Shown: positions 1-5,614 of the stretch, piece by piece
Numbering within the stretch: the first letter of the stretch is position 1
Layout of the letters: each line of letters starts with the position of its first letter
Source: Gammaproteobacteria bacterium
GTDB taxonomy: Bacteria > Pseudomonadota > Gammaproteobacteria > UWMA-0217
Direction of reading: 5' to 3'
Assembly (NCBI GenBank): GCA_027031685.1
Contig: JALVPS010000399.1
Location: 1 to 10,244, forward strand
Length of the DNA stretch: 10,244 bases
Notes under the pieces: model-generated
Database searches by the model: none
Seen by the model: only the letters and a program-made list of their open reading frames with translations
Told to the model about the DNA's origin: nothing
Position numbers and translations under genes: made by a program

Positions 1-601
1 GCGCCCAGGCGGCGGTGGCCCGGCAGTGGGCCAGCGGCACCGTGCGGTCGGCGCCGCTGCACAGCACCAGCAGGGGCACCGGCGGCGGGGCGTCCCGGTA
101 GCCCGCGCACAGGGCGCGCATCACCTGTCCCGACTCGTCACGCCACTGGCCGTGCACCCAGCGCACGGTGTCCCGGTCGGCCTCCGGCAGGCTGGCGCGG
201 GTGCGGGCCAGGGGCAGCTCGCGTGACCAGGGCACCACGTCGTCCGCCCAGCCCTGGCGGCAGCGCCGGTCTGGCAGGCCGCCGGGCGGCACCGGGTTGA
301 CCAGCACCGCCGCCAGTACCCGCCCCGGCGCGGCGGCCGCCGCGCGCAGGGCCAGCAGGGCACCCAGGCTGGCCCCCACCAGGGCCGTGTGCGGCGGGCA
401 GTCGGCCAGCCAGCACGCCACCTGGCGCTGGTAGTCGTCCAGTGTGGTGGCCGCCAGGCCGGTTCGCGCCGGGCGCAGGTCGTGGGCGCGCGCCCGCCAG
501 CCGGCCGCGCGCAGCACCGGCAGCCAGTCGCGCCACTGCCAGGCGCCGCCGCCGGCGCCGTGCAGCAGCAGGACGGTGCCCTTGTCGCTCACACCGCTCA
601 C
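1..601 (-). CDS. alpha/beta hydrolase, partial (3' end beyond left edge)
   Basis: About 200 codons of an alpha/beta-hydrolase-fold protein are visible; the C-terminus lies beyond the window. Near the N-terminus is a TVLLLHGAGGGAW strand and oxyanion-hole segment (residues 9-21). The nucleophile elbow VGASLG places the probable catalytic serine at Ser78, and LLVLCSGADRTVP puts the likely acid at Asp185. The catalytic histidine should follow just past the edge. There is no signal peptide, so a cytoplasmic enzyme is expected; the substrate cannot be told. The start is a GTG at 599-601 that overlaps the TGA of the upstream kinase gene (598-600), which suggests translational coupling. A second in-frame GTG lies three codons later. 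Its place as last visible gene of the two-component operon suggests co-regulation. The fold is confident, the specific activity unknown. Confidence 0.85.
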   Translation of the reverse strand, partial: MSGVSDKGTVLLLHGAGGGAWQWRDWLPVLRAAGWRARAHDLRPARTGLAATTLDDYQRQVACWLADCPPHTALVGASLGALLALRAAAAAPGRVLAAVLVNPVPPGGLPDRRCRQGWADDVVPWSRELPLARTRASLPEADRDTVRWVHGQWRDESGQVMRALCAGYRDAPPPVPLLVLCSGADRTVPLAHCRATAAWA

Positions 602-1899
602 GATGCCGCCTCCGGCAGTTCCACCATCACTCGCCCGCCGCGCGGCCCGCGCGTCAGGTGCAGGCGGCCGCCGTAGGCCCGCACGATGTCCTGCGCCACT
701 GCCAGGCCGATGCCCTGGCCGGGCTGGCGCCGGTCGGCGCGCGCGCCGCGCCGCAGCAGGGCCTCGGCGTCGGGCGGAAAGCCCGGCCCGTCGTCGTCGA
801 TGACCAGCCGGCCGGCCCCGTCCAGGGCGATGCGCAGCCAGCCGCGGCCGTACTTGGCGGCGTTGTCCAGCAGGTTGCCCAGCAGCTCCATCAGGTCCCC
901 CTCGTCCATGGCCAGTCGCGCCGTGGCCGGCAGGTCGATCGTACACCGCAGGCCGCGCTCGGCGTACACCTTGCCCAGCGCCCGGCACAGCCGCTCGGCC
1001 AGCGGCCGCAGGGCCACCGGGCGGCGCAGGGGGCGGGCGCCGGCGGTGGCGGCGCGCCGCAGCTGGTGGCCGATGAGGCGGTCGATATGGTCCAGCTGCT
1101 CCCGCCAGGCGGGCGGCGTGTCGGCGTCGGCCTGGGCGCGCAGCACGGCCAGGGGCGTCTTGAGGCTGTGCGCCAGGTCGGCCAGGGCGTCGCGGAAGCG
1201 GGCCTGCTGGCGCCGCTCGTGGTCGAGCAGGGCGTTGATGCCCTGCGCCAGGGGGCGGATCTCCTCCGGCACGTGGTCGGAGATGCGCTCGGCGCGCCCG
1301 TCGCGGATGGCGGCCAGCTCGCGCCCCACCCGGCGCAGCGGGCGCAGGCCCCAGTGCAGCAGGCCCAGCAGGGCCACCAGCAGCCCGGCGCTGGTGCCCG
1401 CCAGCCACCACCAAAGGCGGCGCGTGAAGCTGGCCCGCTGCAACTGCAGGGGGCTGGCGCGGTCGGCCACCAGCAGGGTGTGGCGCAGGCTGCGCCCGTC
1501 CGGCAGCAGCCAGGCGAAGCCGTAGGCCAGGCGGTAGCCGTCGCCGGCCGTGAAGCGCCACTGGTCCAGGCCGGGCGGGTCGATGGGCGGCGGCGCGCCG
1601 AGCAGGGAGGGGCTGTGCCACAGGGGCTGGCCAGTGGCGTCGTACAGCACCGCCACCAGGCCCGACTCGGGCTGGCGCAGGCGCGGCGCCGGCACGCCCG
1701 ACAGGTCGGTGTGCAGGCGGCCATCCGGGTCGGCGTCGGTGGCCCCCAGCAGGAGGTAGACCAGGCCCTGCAGGCGTTGCCGCTCGGCGTCGCGCGTGTA
1801 GCCGCTCACGGCCCGCTCCAGGGCCAGGCCGGTGAACAGCAGGAACAGCAGCAGGATGACGCCCGCGGCCAGCAGCAGGCGACCGCGCAGCGAGTTCAC
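598..1899 (-). CDS. PhoQ-like sensor histidine kinase
   Basis: This is a 433-residue inner-membrane kinase that autophosphorylates and passes phosphate to the adjacent response regulator. Transmembrane helix 1 spans about residues 8-28, a periplasmic sensor about 32-160, and helix 2 about 163-184, followed by a HAMP-like linker. The H-box DLAHSLKTPLAVL (phosphoacceptor His244) matches the form typical of PhoQ. The ATPase domain shows the N-box LLDNAAKY (Asn346), the G1 box IDDDGPGF (368-374) and the G2 box GQGIGL (394-399). The GTG start at 1897-1899 overlaps the regulator's TGA (1896-1898). It puts the first helix right at the N-terminus, whereas a longer reading of the frame would only add sequence overlapping the regulator gene. 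The periplasmic part lacks the acidic run that E. coli PhoQ uses for divalent cations, so the signal may differ. Type is confident; orthology to true PhoQ is tentative. Confidence 0.93.
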   Translation of the reverse strand: MNSLRGRLLLAAGVILLLFLLFTGLALERAVSGYTRDAERQRLQGLVYLLLGATDADPDGRLHTDLSGVPAPRLRQPESGLVAVLYDATGQPLWHSPSLLGAPPPIDPPGLDQWRFTAGDGYRLAYGFAWLLPDGRSLRHTLLVADRASPLQLQRASFTRRLWWWLAGTSAGLLVALLGLLHWGLRPLRRVGRELAAIRDGRAERISDHVPEEIRPLAQGINALLDHERRQQARFRDALADLAHSLKTPLAVLRAQADADTPPAWREQLDHIDRLIGHQLRRAATAGARPLRRPVALRPLAERLCRALGKVYAERGLRCTIDLPATARLAMDEGDLMELLGNLLDNAAKYGRGWLRIALDGAGRLVIDDDGPGFPPDAEALLRRGARADRRQPGQGIGLAVAQDIVRAYGGRLHLTRGPRGGRVMVELPEAAS

Positions 1900-2582
1900 G
1901 GCGCGGGGTGGCGGGGCAGTCGCCAGCGGTAGCCCCGCCCGCGCAGGGTCTCGATGGGTTGCAGGCGGCCCTCCGGGTCCAGCTTGCGACGCAGGCGGCG
2001 CACGAACACCTCGATGACGTTGCTGTCGCGCTCGTCGTCCTCGGCGTACAGGTGTTCGCTGAGGCGCGTCTTGGACAGCACCTCGCCGGCGTGCAGCACC
2101 AGGTACTCCAGCAGGCGGTACTCGTAGGCAGTGAGCGCCAGGGGTTTGCCGTCCAGGGTGACCTGCTGGGCGGCGGTGTCCAGTACCAGCGGGCCGCTGC
2201 GCAGCTCGGACTGGCTCCAGCGGCCGCTGCGGCGGATGAGGGCGCGCGCCCGCGCCAGCAGCTCCTCCATGTGGAAGGGCTTGGTCAGGTAGTCGTCGGC
2301 GCCGGCCTCCAGGCCGGTCACCTTGTCCTGCCAGCGGTCGCGGGCGGTGAGGATGAGCACCGGGTAGTCTCGCCCGGCCTGGCGCAGGGCCTCGATCACC
2401 GCCAGCCCGTCGCGGCCGGGCAGGCCCAGGTCGACGATGGCCAGGTCGAGGGGGAACTCGGTGGCCATCCAGGTCCCCTCGGTGCCGTCGGCGGCGGCGT
2501 CCACGGCGTAGCCCTGCGCCTGCAGGCGCTCGACCAGCGTGGCGCGCAGGTCGGCGTCGTCCTCGATGACCAGCACGCGCAT
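1896..2582 (-). CDS. OmpR/PhoP-family response regulator
   Basis: A 228-residue DNA-binding response regulator. The receiver domain covers residues 1-115, with acidic pocket Glu7/Asp8/Asp9, phosphoacceptor Asp51 (IVDLGLPGRDG), Thr79 and Lys101 (LTKPF). A winged-helix trans_reg_C domain follows at about 128-222, with the usual ALTAYEYRLLEYL start and NVIEVFVRRLRRKL recognition region, ending in the wing RGRGYRW. Length is normal for the family. The ATG at 2580-2582 overlaps the stop of the upstream PepSY gene, and its own stop overlaps the kinase GTG, so the three genes are coupled. It is closest in style to PhoP. It presumably controls its own operon, perhaps through the direct repeat at 3464-3481 (inference). 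Confidence 0.95.
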   Translation of the reverse strand: MRVLVIEDDADLRATLVERLQAQGYAVDAAADGTEGTWMATEFPLDLAIVDLGLPGRDGLAVIEALRQAGRDYPVLILTARDRWQDKVTGLEAGADDYLTKPFHMEELLARARALIRRSGRWSQSELRSGPLVLDTAAQQVTLDGKPLALTAYEYRLLEYLVLHAGEVLSKTRLSEHLYAEDDERDSNVIEVFVRRLRRKLDPEGRLQPIETLRGRGYRWRLPRHPAP

Positions 2583-2836
2583 CAGCGTCGGCCGCGGCGC
2601 GCGCCACGGATGCGCACCACCTGCACGCGGCCGCGGTGCAGCACCTTGACGGCGTAGCCGCCCCCCTCGCGGCGGATGTCCAGGATGCGCCCGCCGCCCA
2701 CCTGCTGGCGGGCCTGGCGGGCCGCCTCGGCGCGGCTCAGGCCGGGGCCCTCGTCGCGGGCGGTGGCCGGGGCCGGCAGGGCGCCGGCCACGGTCAGCAG
2801 CAGGGCCAGCAGGGTGGGGGGCAGGAAGGCACGCAT
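2582..2836 (-). CDS. small secreted PepSY-domain protein
   Basis: An 84-residue protein with a likely signal peptide at 1-26 (MRAFLPP, a leucine/alanine-rich core, then PATA before RDEG). Its mature part matches a single PepSY domain: an LSRAEAARQARQQV helix, a GGGRILDIRREGGGYAVKVL beta hairpin and the final strand RVQVVRIR. It ends in a very basic GARRGRR tail. PepSY proteins are periplasmic, and some modulate proteases or sensor kinases; no enzyme activity is expected. Single-domain PepSY genes next to PhoP/PhoQ-like pairs are common in proteobacteria (family knowledge), which suggests a role in tuning the kinase next door. Its TGA overlaps the regulator's ATG. It starts 20 nt after the glycine-zipper gene stops. 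Confidence 0.85.
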   Translation of the reverse strand: MRAFLPPTLLALLLTVAGALPAPATARDEGPGLSRAEAARQARQQVGGGRILDIRREGGGYAVKVLHRGRVQVVRIRGARRGRR

Positions 2837-2856
2837 GGGCCTATTGTACCGCGCCG

Positions 2857-3405
2857 TCAGTCGTCCAGCGGCAGCACGTTCACCCGCACGCGCAGGCGCC
2901 GGCCCGGGTCGTGGTCCATGCGCGTGGTGAAGGTGTGCCCCTTGTAGCGGTAGGTGACGCGGTAGCCGTCCAGGCGCTCCTCGCTGTAGCGCTCCTGCAC
3001 GGTGGTGCAGCGCTCCGTCCAGCCGGTGCGGTAGCCGCGGCGGTGGCGGCGGGTGGCCACGTCGTGGCCGATGGCCGAGCCGATGACGGCGCCGGCGATC
3101 TTGCCCGTGTCGCCGTCGTGCTGCAGGTTGTGGCCCAGGGCGCCGCCGATGACGCCGCCCACGATCATGCCCAGGGCGGCGTCGCCCACGCCGTCGTCTT
3201 CCGGGTAGGCCACCTCCTCCTGCCAGCACTCGCGGTGCGGGCGGGACAGGGACACGGTGCGGTAGATGGGCTCCACGTTCACCACGCGGGCGTAGTCGGT
3301 GTAGCCGTGGCGGCCGGTCTCGTGGAAGCGGCGGTCGGCCTGGGCCAGCGGGGCGGCCAGCAGGGCCGCGCCGAGGGTGAGGATGACAAGGGACTGGTTG
3401 TGCAT
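2857..3405 (-). CDS. glycine-zipper 2TM-domain envelope protein
   Basis: A 182-residue exported protein. Residues 1-23 form a signal peptide ending AQA before DRRFHE; no lipobox cysteine is visible, so it is not a typical lipoprotein. A conserved family block, ARVVNVEPIYRTV with HREC (Cys60), precedes a glycine-zipper segment at about 72-114 (LGMIVGGVIGGALGH, then KIAGAVIGSAIGHD) with repeated G-x3-G spacing, as in the Rick_17kDa/Gly-zipper_2 family. A beta-rich tail follows (YRVTYRYKGHTFTTRMDHDP). Cys60 and Cys133 could form a disulfide. The ATG at 3403-3405 has a GAGAGGAG Shine-Dalgarno about 8 nt upstream. It appears to be the first gene of the PepSY/PhoPQ-like operon, which fits an envelope-stress or outer-membrane role. 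The exact function of the family is poorly known. Confidence 0.88.
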   Translation of the reverse strand: MHNQSLVILTLGAALLAAPLAQADRRFHETGRHGYTDYARVVNVEPIYRTVSLSRPHRECWQEEVAYPEDDGVGDAALGMIVGGVIGGALGHNLQHDGDTGKIAGAVIGSAIGHDVATRRHRRGYRTGWTERCTTVQERYSEERLDGYRVTYRYKGHTFTTRMDHDPGRRLRVRVNVLPLDD

Positions 3406-3463
3406 GATGGCGCTCCTCTCGGGTCCGTGTCGGGATCACGGCGCCGAGCATGGCGCAGGGCGA

Positions 3464-3481
3464 CTGAATGGCGCCTGAATG
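3464..3481 (-). promoter_or_regulatory. 11-bp-period direct repeat, candidate response-regulator site
   Basis: On the minus strand, CATTCAG occurs twice with 4 nt (GCGC) between copies, a centre-to-centre distance of 11 bp. Tandem half-sites one helical turn apart are the usual layout for OmpR/PhoP-type regulators (established). The repeat sits 59 nt upstream of the glycine-zipper ATG, in the gap that should hold the promoter of the two-component operon. Autoregulation by the encoded regulator is inference. No convincing -35/-10 pair could be assigned next to it, which would suit an activator-dependent promoter. Confidence 0.5.
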
Positions 3482-3489
3482 GGCAGAGG

Positions 3490-3513
3490 GCCGCGGACCG
3501 AGCGGCCCGCGGC
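3490..3513 (-). terminator. GC-rich hairpin after the VPLP-CTERM gene
   Basis: Arms GCCGCGGACC (3490-3499) and GGCCCGCGGC (3504-3513) are complementary over 10 positions with one G-U in the minus-strand RNA, and the loop is 4 nt. The hairpin begins 13 nt past the stop of the gene at 3527 and so is well placed to end that transcript. No clear U-tract follows (CCUCUGCCC), so it may be a weak intrinsic terminator or a 3'-end stabiliser. Confidence 0.5.
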
Positions 3514-3526
3514 GCCATGGCCGGCC

Positions 3527-4168
3527 TTACGCAGCGGCGGGTGGCGCGCCGCCGTTGAAGCGACGCAGGCCGATCATGCCCAGCAGGGCCGAGCCGAACA
3601 GCCACAGGGTGCCGGGCAGAGGCACGGGGGTGACCTGGAGAGACACGTCGAACTGGCCCCCGTTGTTGCCCCAGCCCTCGTCGGCCACGGCCAGGTACAG
3701 GTAGGCGGTGGGGACGCTGGTGGGCGCCACCAGGCTGGCCGAGGTGCCCAGGGCCAGGATATTGCCGATGGGATCCAGGCTGCCTATGGTGCGGCTCCAC
3801 AGGCCCACCAGCTGGCCGGAACGGAAGGTGGTGCCGGTCGTCGTGGTGTAGTCGGTCCAGATCGTCGGCGGAGAGCCATCGGCGGTGGTGTTGTCGCCAA
3901 TGCTGTGGGTGCCGGTGTCGAAGTCGATGGTGTTGGTGGCGGTCAGGCTCAGATTGTCGCCGCCGTTGTACAGGCCGGCATAGACCGGGCCGCCGGCAAA
4001 ACTCCAGCCAGTGGCCTCGTCAGCCAGTTCGCTGGGCAGAAAACCGGTGCCGTCGAACAGGCTGGCGGTGCCGGGGACGGACGTGGAGACGGTGAGGGCA
4101 TGGACCGGGGCGGCCATGACCGTGGCTGCGGCCAGGCCCAGGCCGAGCAGAGTGGTGCGGATTTTCAC
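3527..4168 (-). CDS. secreted VPLP-CTERM (PEP-CTERM variant) sorting protein
   Basis: A 213-residue exported protein of unknown biochemical role. A signal peptide covers residues 1-24 (MKIRTTLLGLGLAAATVMA, cut after VHA). The body (25-180) is Thr/Ser/Gly/Asn-rich with no cysteine, typical of exosortase substrates. It ends with the sorting signal: VPLP at 182-185, a hydrophobic helix GTLWLFGSALLGMIGL and the basic pair RR (202-203). In this family the signal is recognised by exosortase and the protein is placed at the cell surface or in an exopolysaccharide matrix. An extra tail FNGGAPPAAA follows the basic pair, where most members stop. The start is GTG (4166-4168) with a GGGAGG Shine-Dalgarno 5 nt upstream. 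The flanking 216-nt gap and downstream hairpin suggest its own transcript. No exosortase gene is in the window. Confidence 0.88.
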   Translation of the reverse strand: MKIRTTLLGLGLAAATVMAAPVHALTVSTSVPGTASLFDGTGFLPSELADEATGWSFAGGPVYAGLYNGGDNLSLTATNTIDFDTGTHSIGDNTTADGSPPTIWTDYTTTTGTTFRSGQLVGLWSRTIGSLDPIGNILALGTSASLVAPTSVPTAYLYLAVADEGWGNNGGQFDVSLQVTPVPLPGTLWLFGSALLGMIGLRRFNGGAPPAAA

Positions 4169-4183
4169 AGTAACCTCCCTGTG
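4166..4183 (-). promoter_or_regulatory. Shine-Dalgarno of the VPLP-CTERM gene inside a short inverted repeat
   Basis: CACAG (4166-4170) and CTGTG (4179-4183) flank an 8-nt loop that contains the GGGAGG ribosome-binding site of the minus-strand gene. The GTG start codon lies in one arm. If the hairpin forms it would partly hide the start. The stem is only 5 bp, so a regulatory role is weakly supported. Confidence 0.25.
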
Positions 4184-4206
4184 ACTGATTTATGGGGGAT
4201 GTGGAT

Positions 4207-4276
4207 GGCCGGACAGGAAGGTCGTCGGGTGGGCGCAGATCACGATGTGCTGCTGTGGCCGACTTCCCTGTCTGGC
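4207..4276 (-). repeat. imperfect inverted repeat in the VPLP-CTERM leader
   Basis: GGCCGGACAGGAAG (4207-4220) and CTTCCCTGTCTGGC (4263-4276) are nearly complementary, with one bulge and one G-U, separated by about 42 nt. It lies in the 216-nt gap (4169-4384) between folE2 and the surface-protein gene. Apart from this and a small hairpin near 4355-4369, I see no gene and no convincing promoter hexamers in that gap. Confidence 0.3.
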
Positions 4277-4354
4277 GCCGGCTAGGTTGCCACCGCCGGG
4301 GGGAAGAAAATGGGCAGCGCGCCACACTTTGTCATAGGCAGGGTTGCCGCGGCG

Positions 4355-4369
4355 CACACTCCGGGTGTG
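4355..4369 (-). terminator. small hairpin after folE2
   Basis: CACAC (4355-4359) and GTGTG (4365-4369) form a 5-bp stem with a 5-nt loop, 15 nt past the folE2 stop on the minus strand. No U-tract follows. It may mark the end of the xseB-to-folE2 transcript but is a weak terminator at best. Confidence 0.2.
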
Positions 4370-4384
4370 TCTGAGGGTGTCCGG

Positions 4385-5191
4385 TCAGGCGGCCTTGTCG
4401 CGGGAGATGAGGGCGTAGGCAGAGTGGTTGTGGATGGATTCGAAGTTCTCGGACTCGAGGGTGTAGGCGGCGATGCGTTCATCGGCGTCCAGCCGCGCGG
4501 CGATGTCGCGCACCATGTCCTCCACGAACTTGGGGTTGTCGTAGGCGCGCTCGGTGACGTATTTCTCGTCGGGCCGCTTGAGCAGGCCGTACAGGTCGCA
4601 GGAGGCCTCCTGTTCCACCAGCTCGATCAGCTCCTCGATCCATACGAAGCCGCGCAGGCGGGCGTCTACGGTGACGTGGGATCGCTGGTTGTGGGCGCCG
4701 CGTTCGGAGATCTTCTTGGAGCAGGGACACAGGCTGGTGACGGGCACCACCACTTTGACGTTCATGCAGGGCTGGCCGTCGTGGATCTCGCCGATGAAGG
4801 TGACGTCGTAGTCCATCAGGCTCTGTACGCCGGACACCGGGGCGGTCTTGTTGATGAAGTAGGGGAAGCGCATCTCGATGTGGCCGGACTCGGCCTCCAG
4901 CCGCTCCACCATCTCGCCCAGCATCTGCTTGAAGGAGTCCACGGTCAGCTCGCGCTCGTGCTCGTTGAGGATCTCCACGAAGCGCGACATGTGGGTGCCC
5001 TTGAAGTTGTGCGGCAGGTTCACGTACATGTTGAACTCGGCCACCGTGTGTTGCTCGCCGCCGCCCCGCTCGCCGATGCGGATGGGGTGGCGGATGGACT
5101 TGATGCCCACCTTGTCGATGGGGATGCGGCGGCTGTCGGCCGAGCCCTGCACGTCGGGCATGGCGTCGTTCTTGGGGGCGGGGGTGGTCAT
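4385..5191 (-). CDS. folE2: GTP cyclohydrolase FolE2 (GCYH-IB)
   Basis: A 268-residue cytosolic enzyme that converts GTP to 7,8-dihydroneopterin triphosphate, the entry step to folate and to queuosine precursors. Family landmarks are present: the N-terminal IDKVGIKSIRHPIRI, FKGTHMSRFVEILN in the T-fold, and the metal/active-site region TSLCPCSKKISERGAHNQRSHV (Cys155, Cys157, His167). The C-terminal half ends HNHSAYALIS. Length is normal. FolE2 is unrelated in sequence to FolE and, as known for the family, is less dependent on zinc. The ATG has a GAGGAA Shine-Dalgarno about 7 nt upstream. It lies 16 nt after queD, so the two consecutive enzymes of the 7-deazaguanine pathway are likely co-transcribed. 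No obvious Zur-type palindrome lies in the short gap before it. Confidence 0.96.
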   Translation of the reverse strand: MTTPAPKNDAMPDVQGSADSRRIPIDKVGIKSIRHPIRIGERGGGEQHTVAEFNMYVNLPHNFKGTHMSRFVEILNEHERELTVDSFKQMLGEMVERLEAESGHIEMRFPYFINKTAPVSGVQSLMDYDVTFIGEIHDGQPCMNVKVVVPVTSLCPCSKKISERGAHNQRSHVTVDARLRGFVWIEELIELVEQEASCDLYGLLKRPDEKYVTERAYDNPKFVEDMVRDIAARLDADERIAAYTLESENFESIHNHSAYALISRDKAA

Positions 5192-5207
5192 CGGCAGGTT
5201 CCTCGCT

Positions 5208-5591
5208 TCAGTCGTCGCGGCTGTAGCGCACGGCGGCGCGCTCGGTCTCCCACAGCGTCACGGCGTGGACCCGCACCGGACGGTCGCGCAGCGCCTCGGC
5301 CAGCGCGTCGTGGAAATACACCGCCAGGTTCTCGGCCGTGGGGTTCTTGCGGTCGAAGGGCGGGATGTCGTTGAGGTAGCGGTGGTCCAGCCCGGCGGCG
5401 ATGCGGCGCAGTGCCTGCTTGATGTCGCGGAAGTCGATGCCCATGCCCACGGCGTCCAGCGTGCGGGCCTCGACCTCGGCCACCACCTTCCAGTTGTGGC
5501 CGTGTATGCGGTTGCAGTCCCCCGGGTAGTCCCGCAGGGTGTGGGCGGCGGCGAAGTCGGCCTCGACGCGGAGTATGAACTTGTCAGGCAT
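5208..5591 (-). CDS. queD: 6-carboxy-5,6,7,8-tetrahydropterin synthase QueD
   Basis: A 127-residue T-fold enzyme of the 6-pyruvoyl-tetrahydropterin synthase family. It converts dihydroneopterin triphosphate, the FolE2 product, to 6-carboxytetrahydropterin in the route to preQ0 and queuosine in tRNA. Zinc ligands His17, His30 and His32 are visible (FAAAHTL and CNRIHGHNW), with the catalytic Cys26 four residues before His30. The acidic TLWETERAAVRY segment near the C-terminus is also present. Length matches QueD (about 120). The ATG at 5589-5591 gives the usual MPDKFILRVEADF start; its Shine-Dalgarno is weak, which may mean coupling to the dxs gene ending 23 nt upstream. The FolE2 neighbour supports QueD over other PTPS-family enzymes. 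Confidence 0.94.
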   Translation of the reverse strand: MPDKFILRVEADFAAAHTLRDYPGDCNRIHGHNWKVVAEVEARTLDAVGMGIDFRDIKQALRRIAAGLDHRYLNDIPPFDRKNPTAENLAVYFHDALAEALRDRPVRVHAVTLWETERAAVRYSRDD

Positions 5592-5614
5592 GCAGGTGGT
5601 GCGGTGGGCAAGCC

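Noticed and set aside
442..1932. A 496-residue plus-strand open frame opposite the kinase
   Set aside because: Its composition (Gln/Ala/Gly/Arg/Val rich, no domain) is that of the antisense of a GC-rich gene; the minus strand encodes a complete histidine kinase.
598..2607. A continuous 669-residue minus-strand frame that joins the kinase to an N-terminal extension
   Set aside because: The first 236 residues are low-complexity Ala/Arg/Gly/Pro-rich sequence out of frame with the well-supported regulator at 1896-2582. The kinase begins at the GTG at 1899, right before its first transmembrane helix.
4169..4384. A sigma54 (-24/-12) promoter before the VPLP-CTERM gene, as seen for some exosortase-linked genes
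   Set aside because: TGGC occurs twice on the minus strand of this gap, but no TTGC-type element follows at the right spacing.
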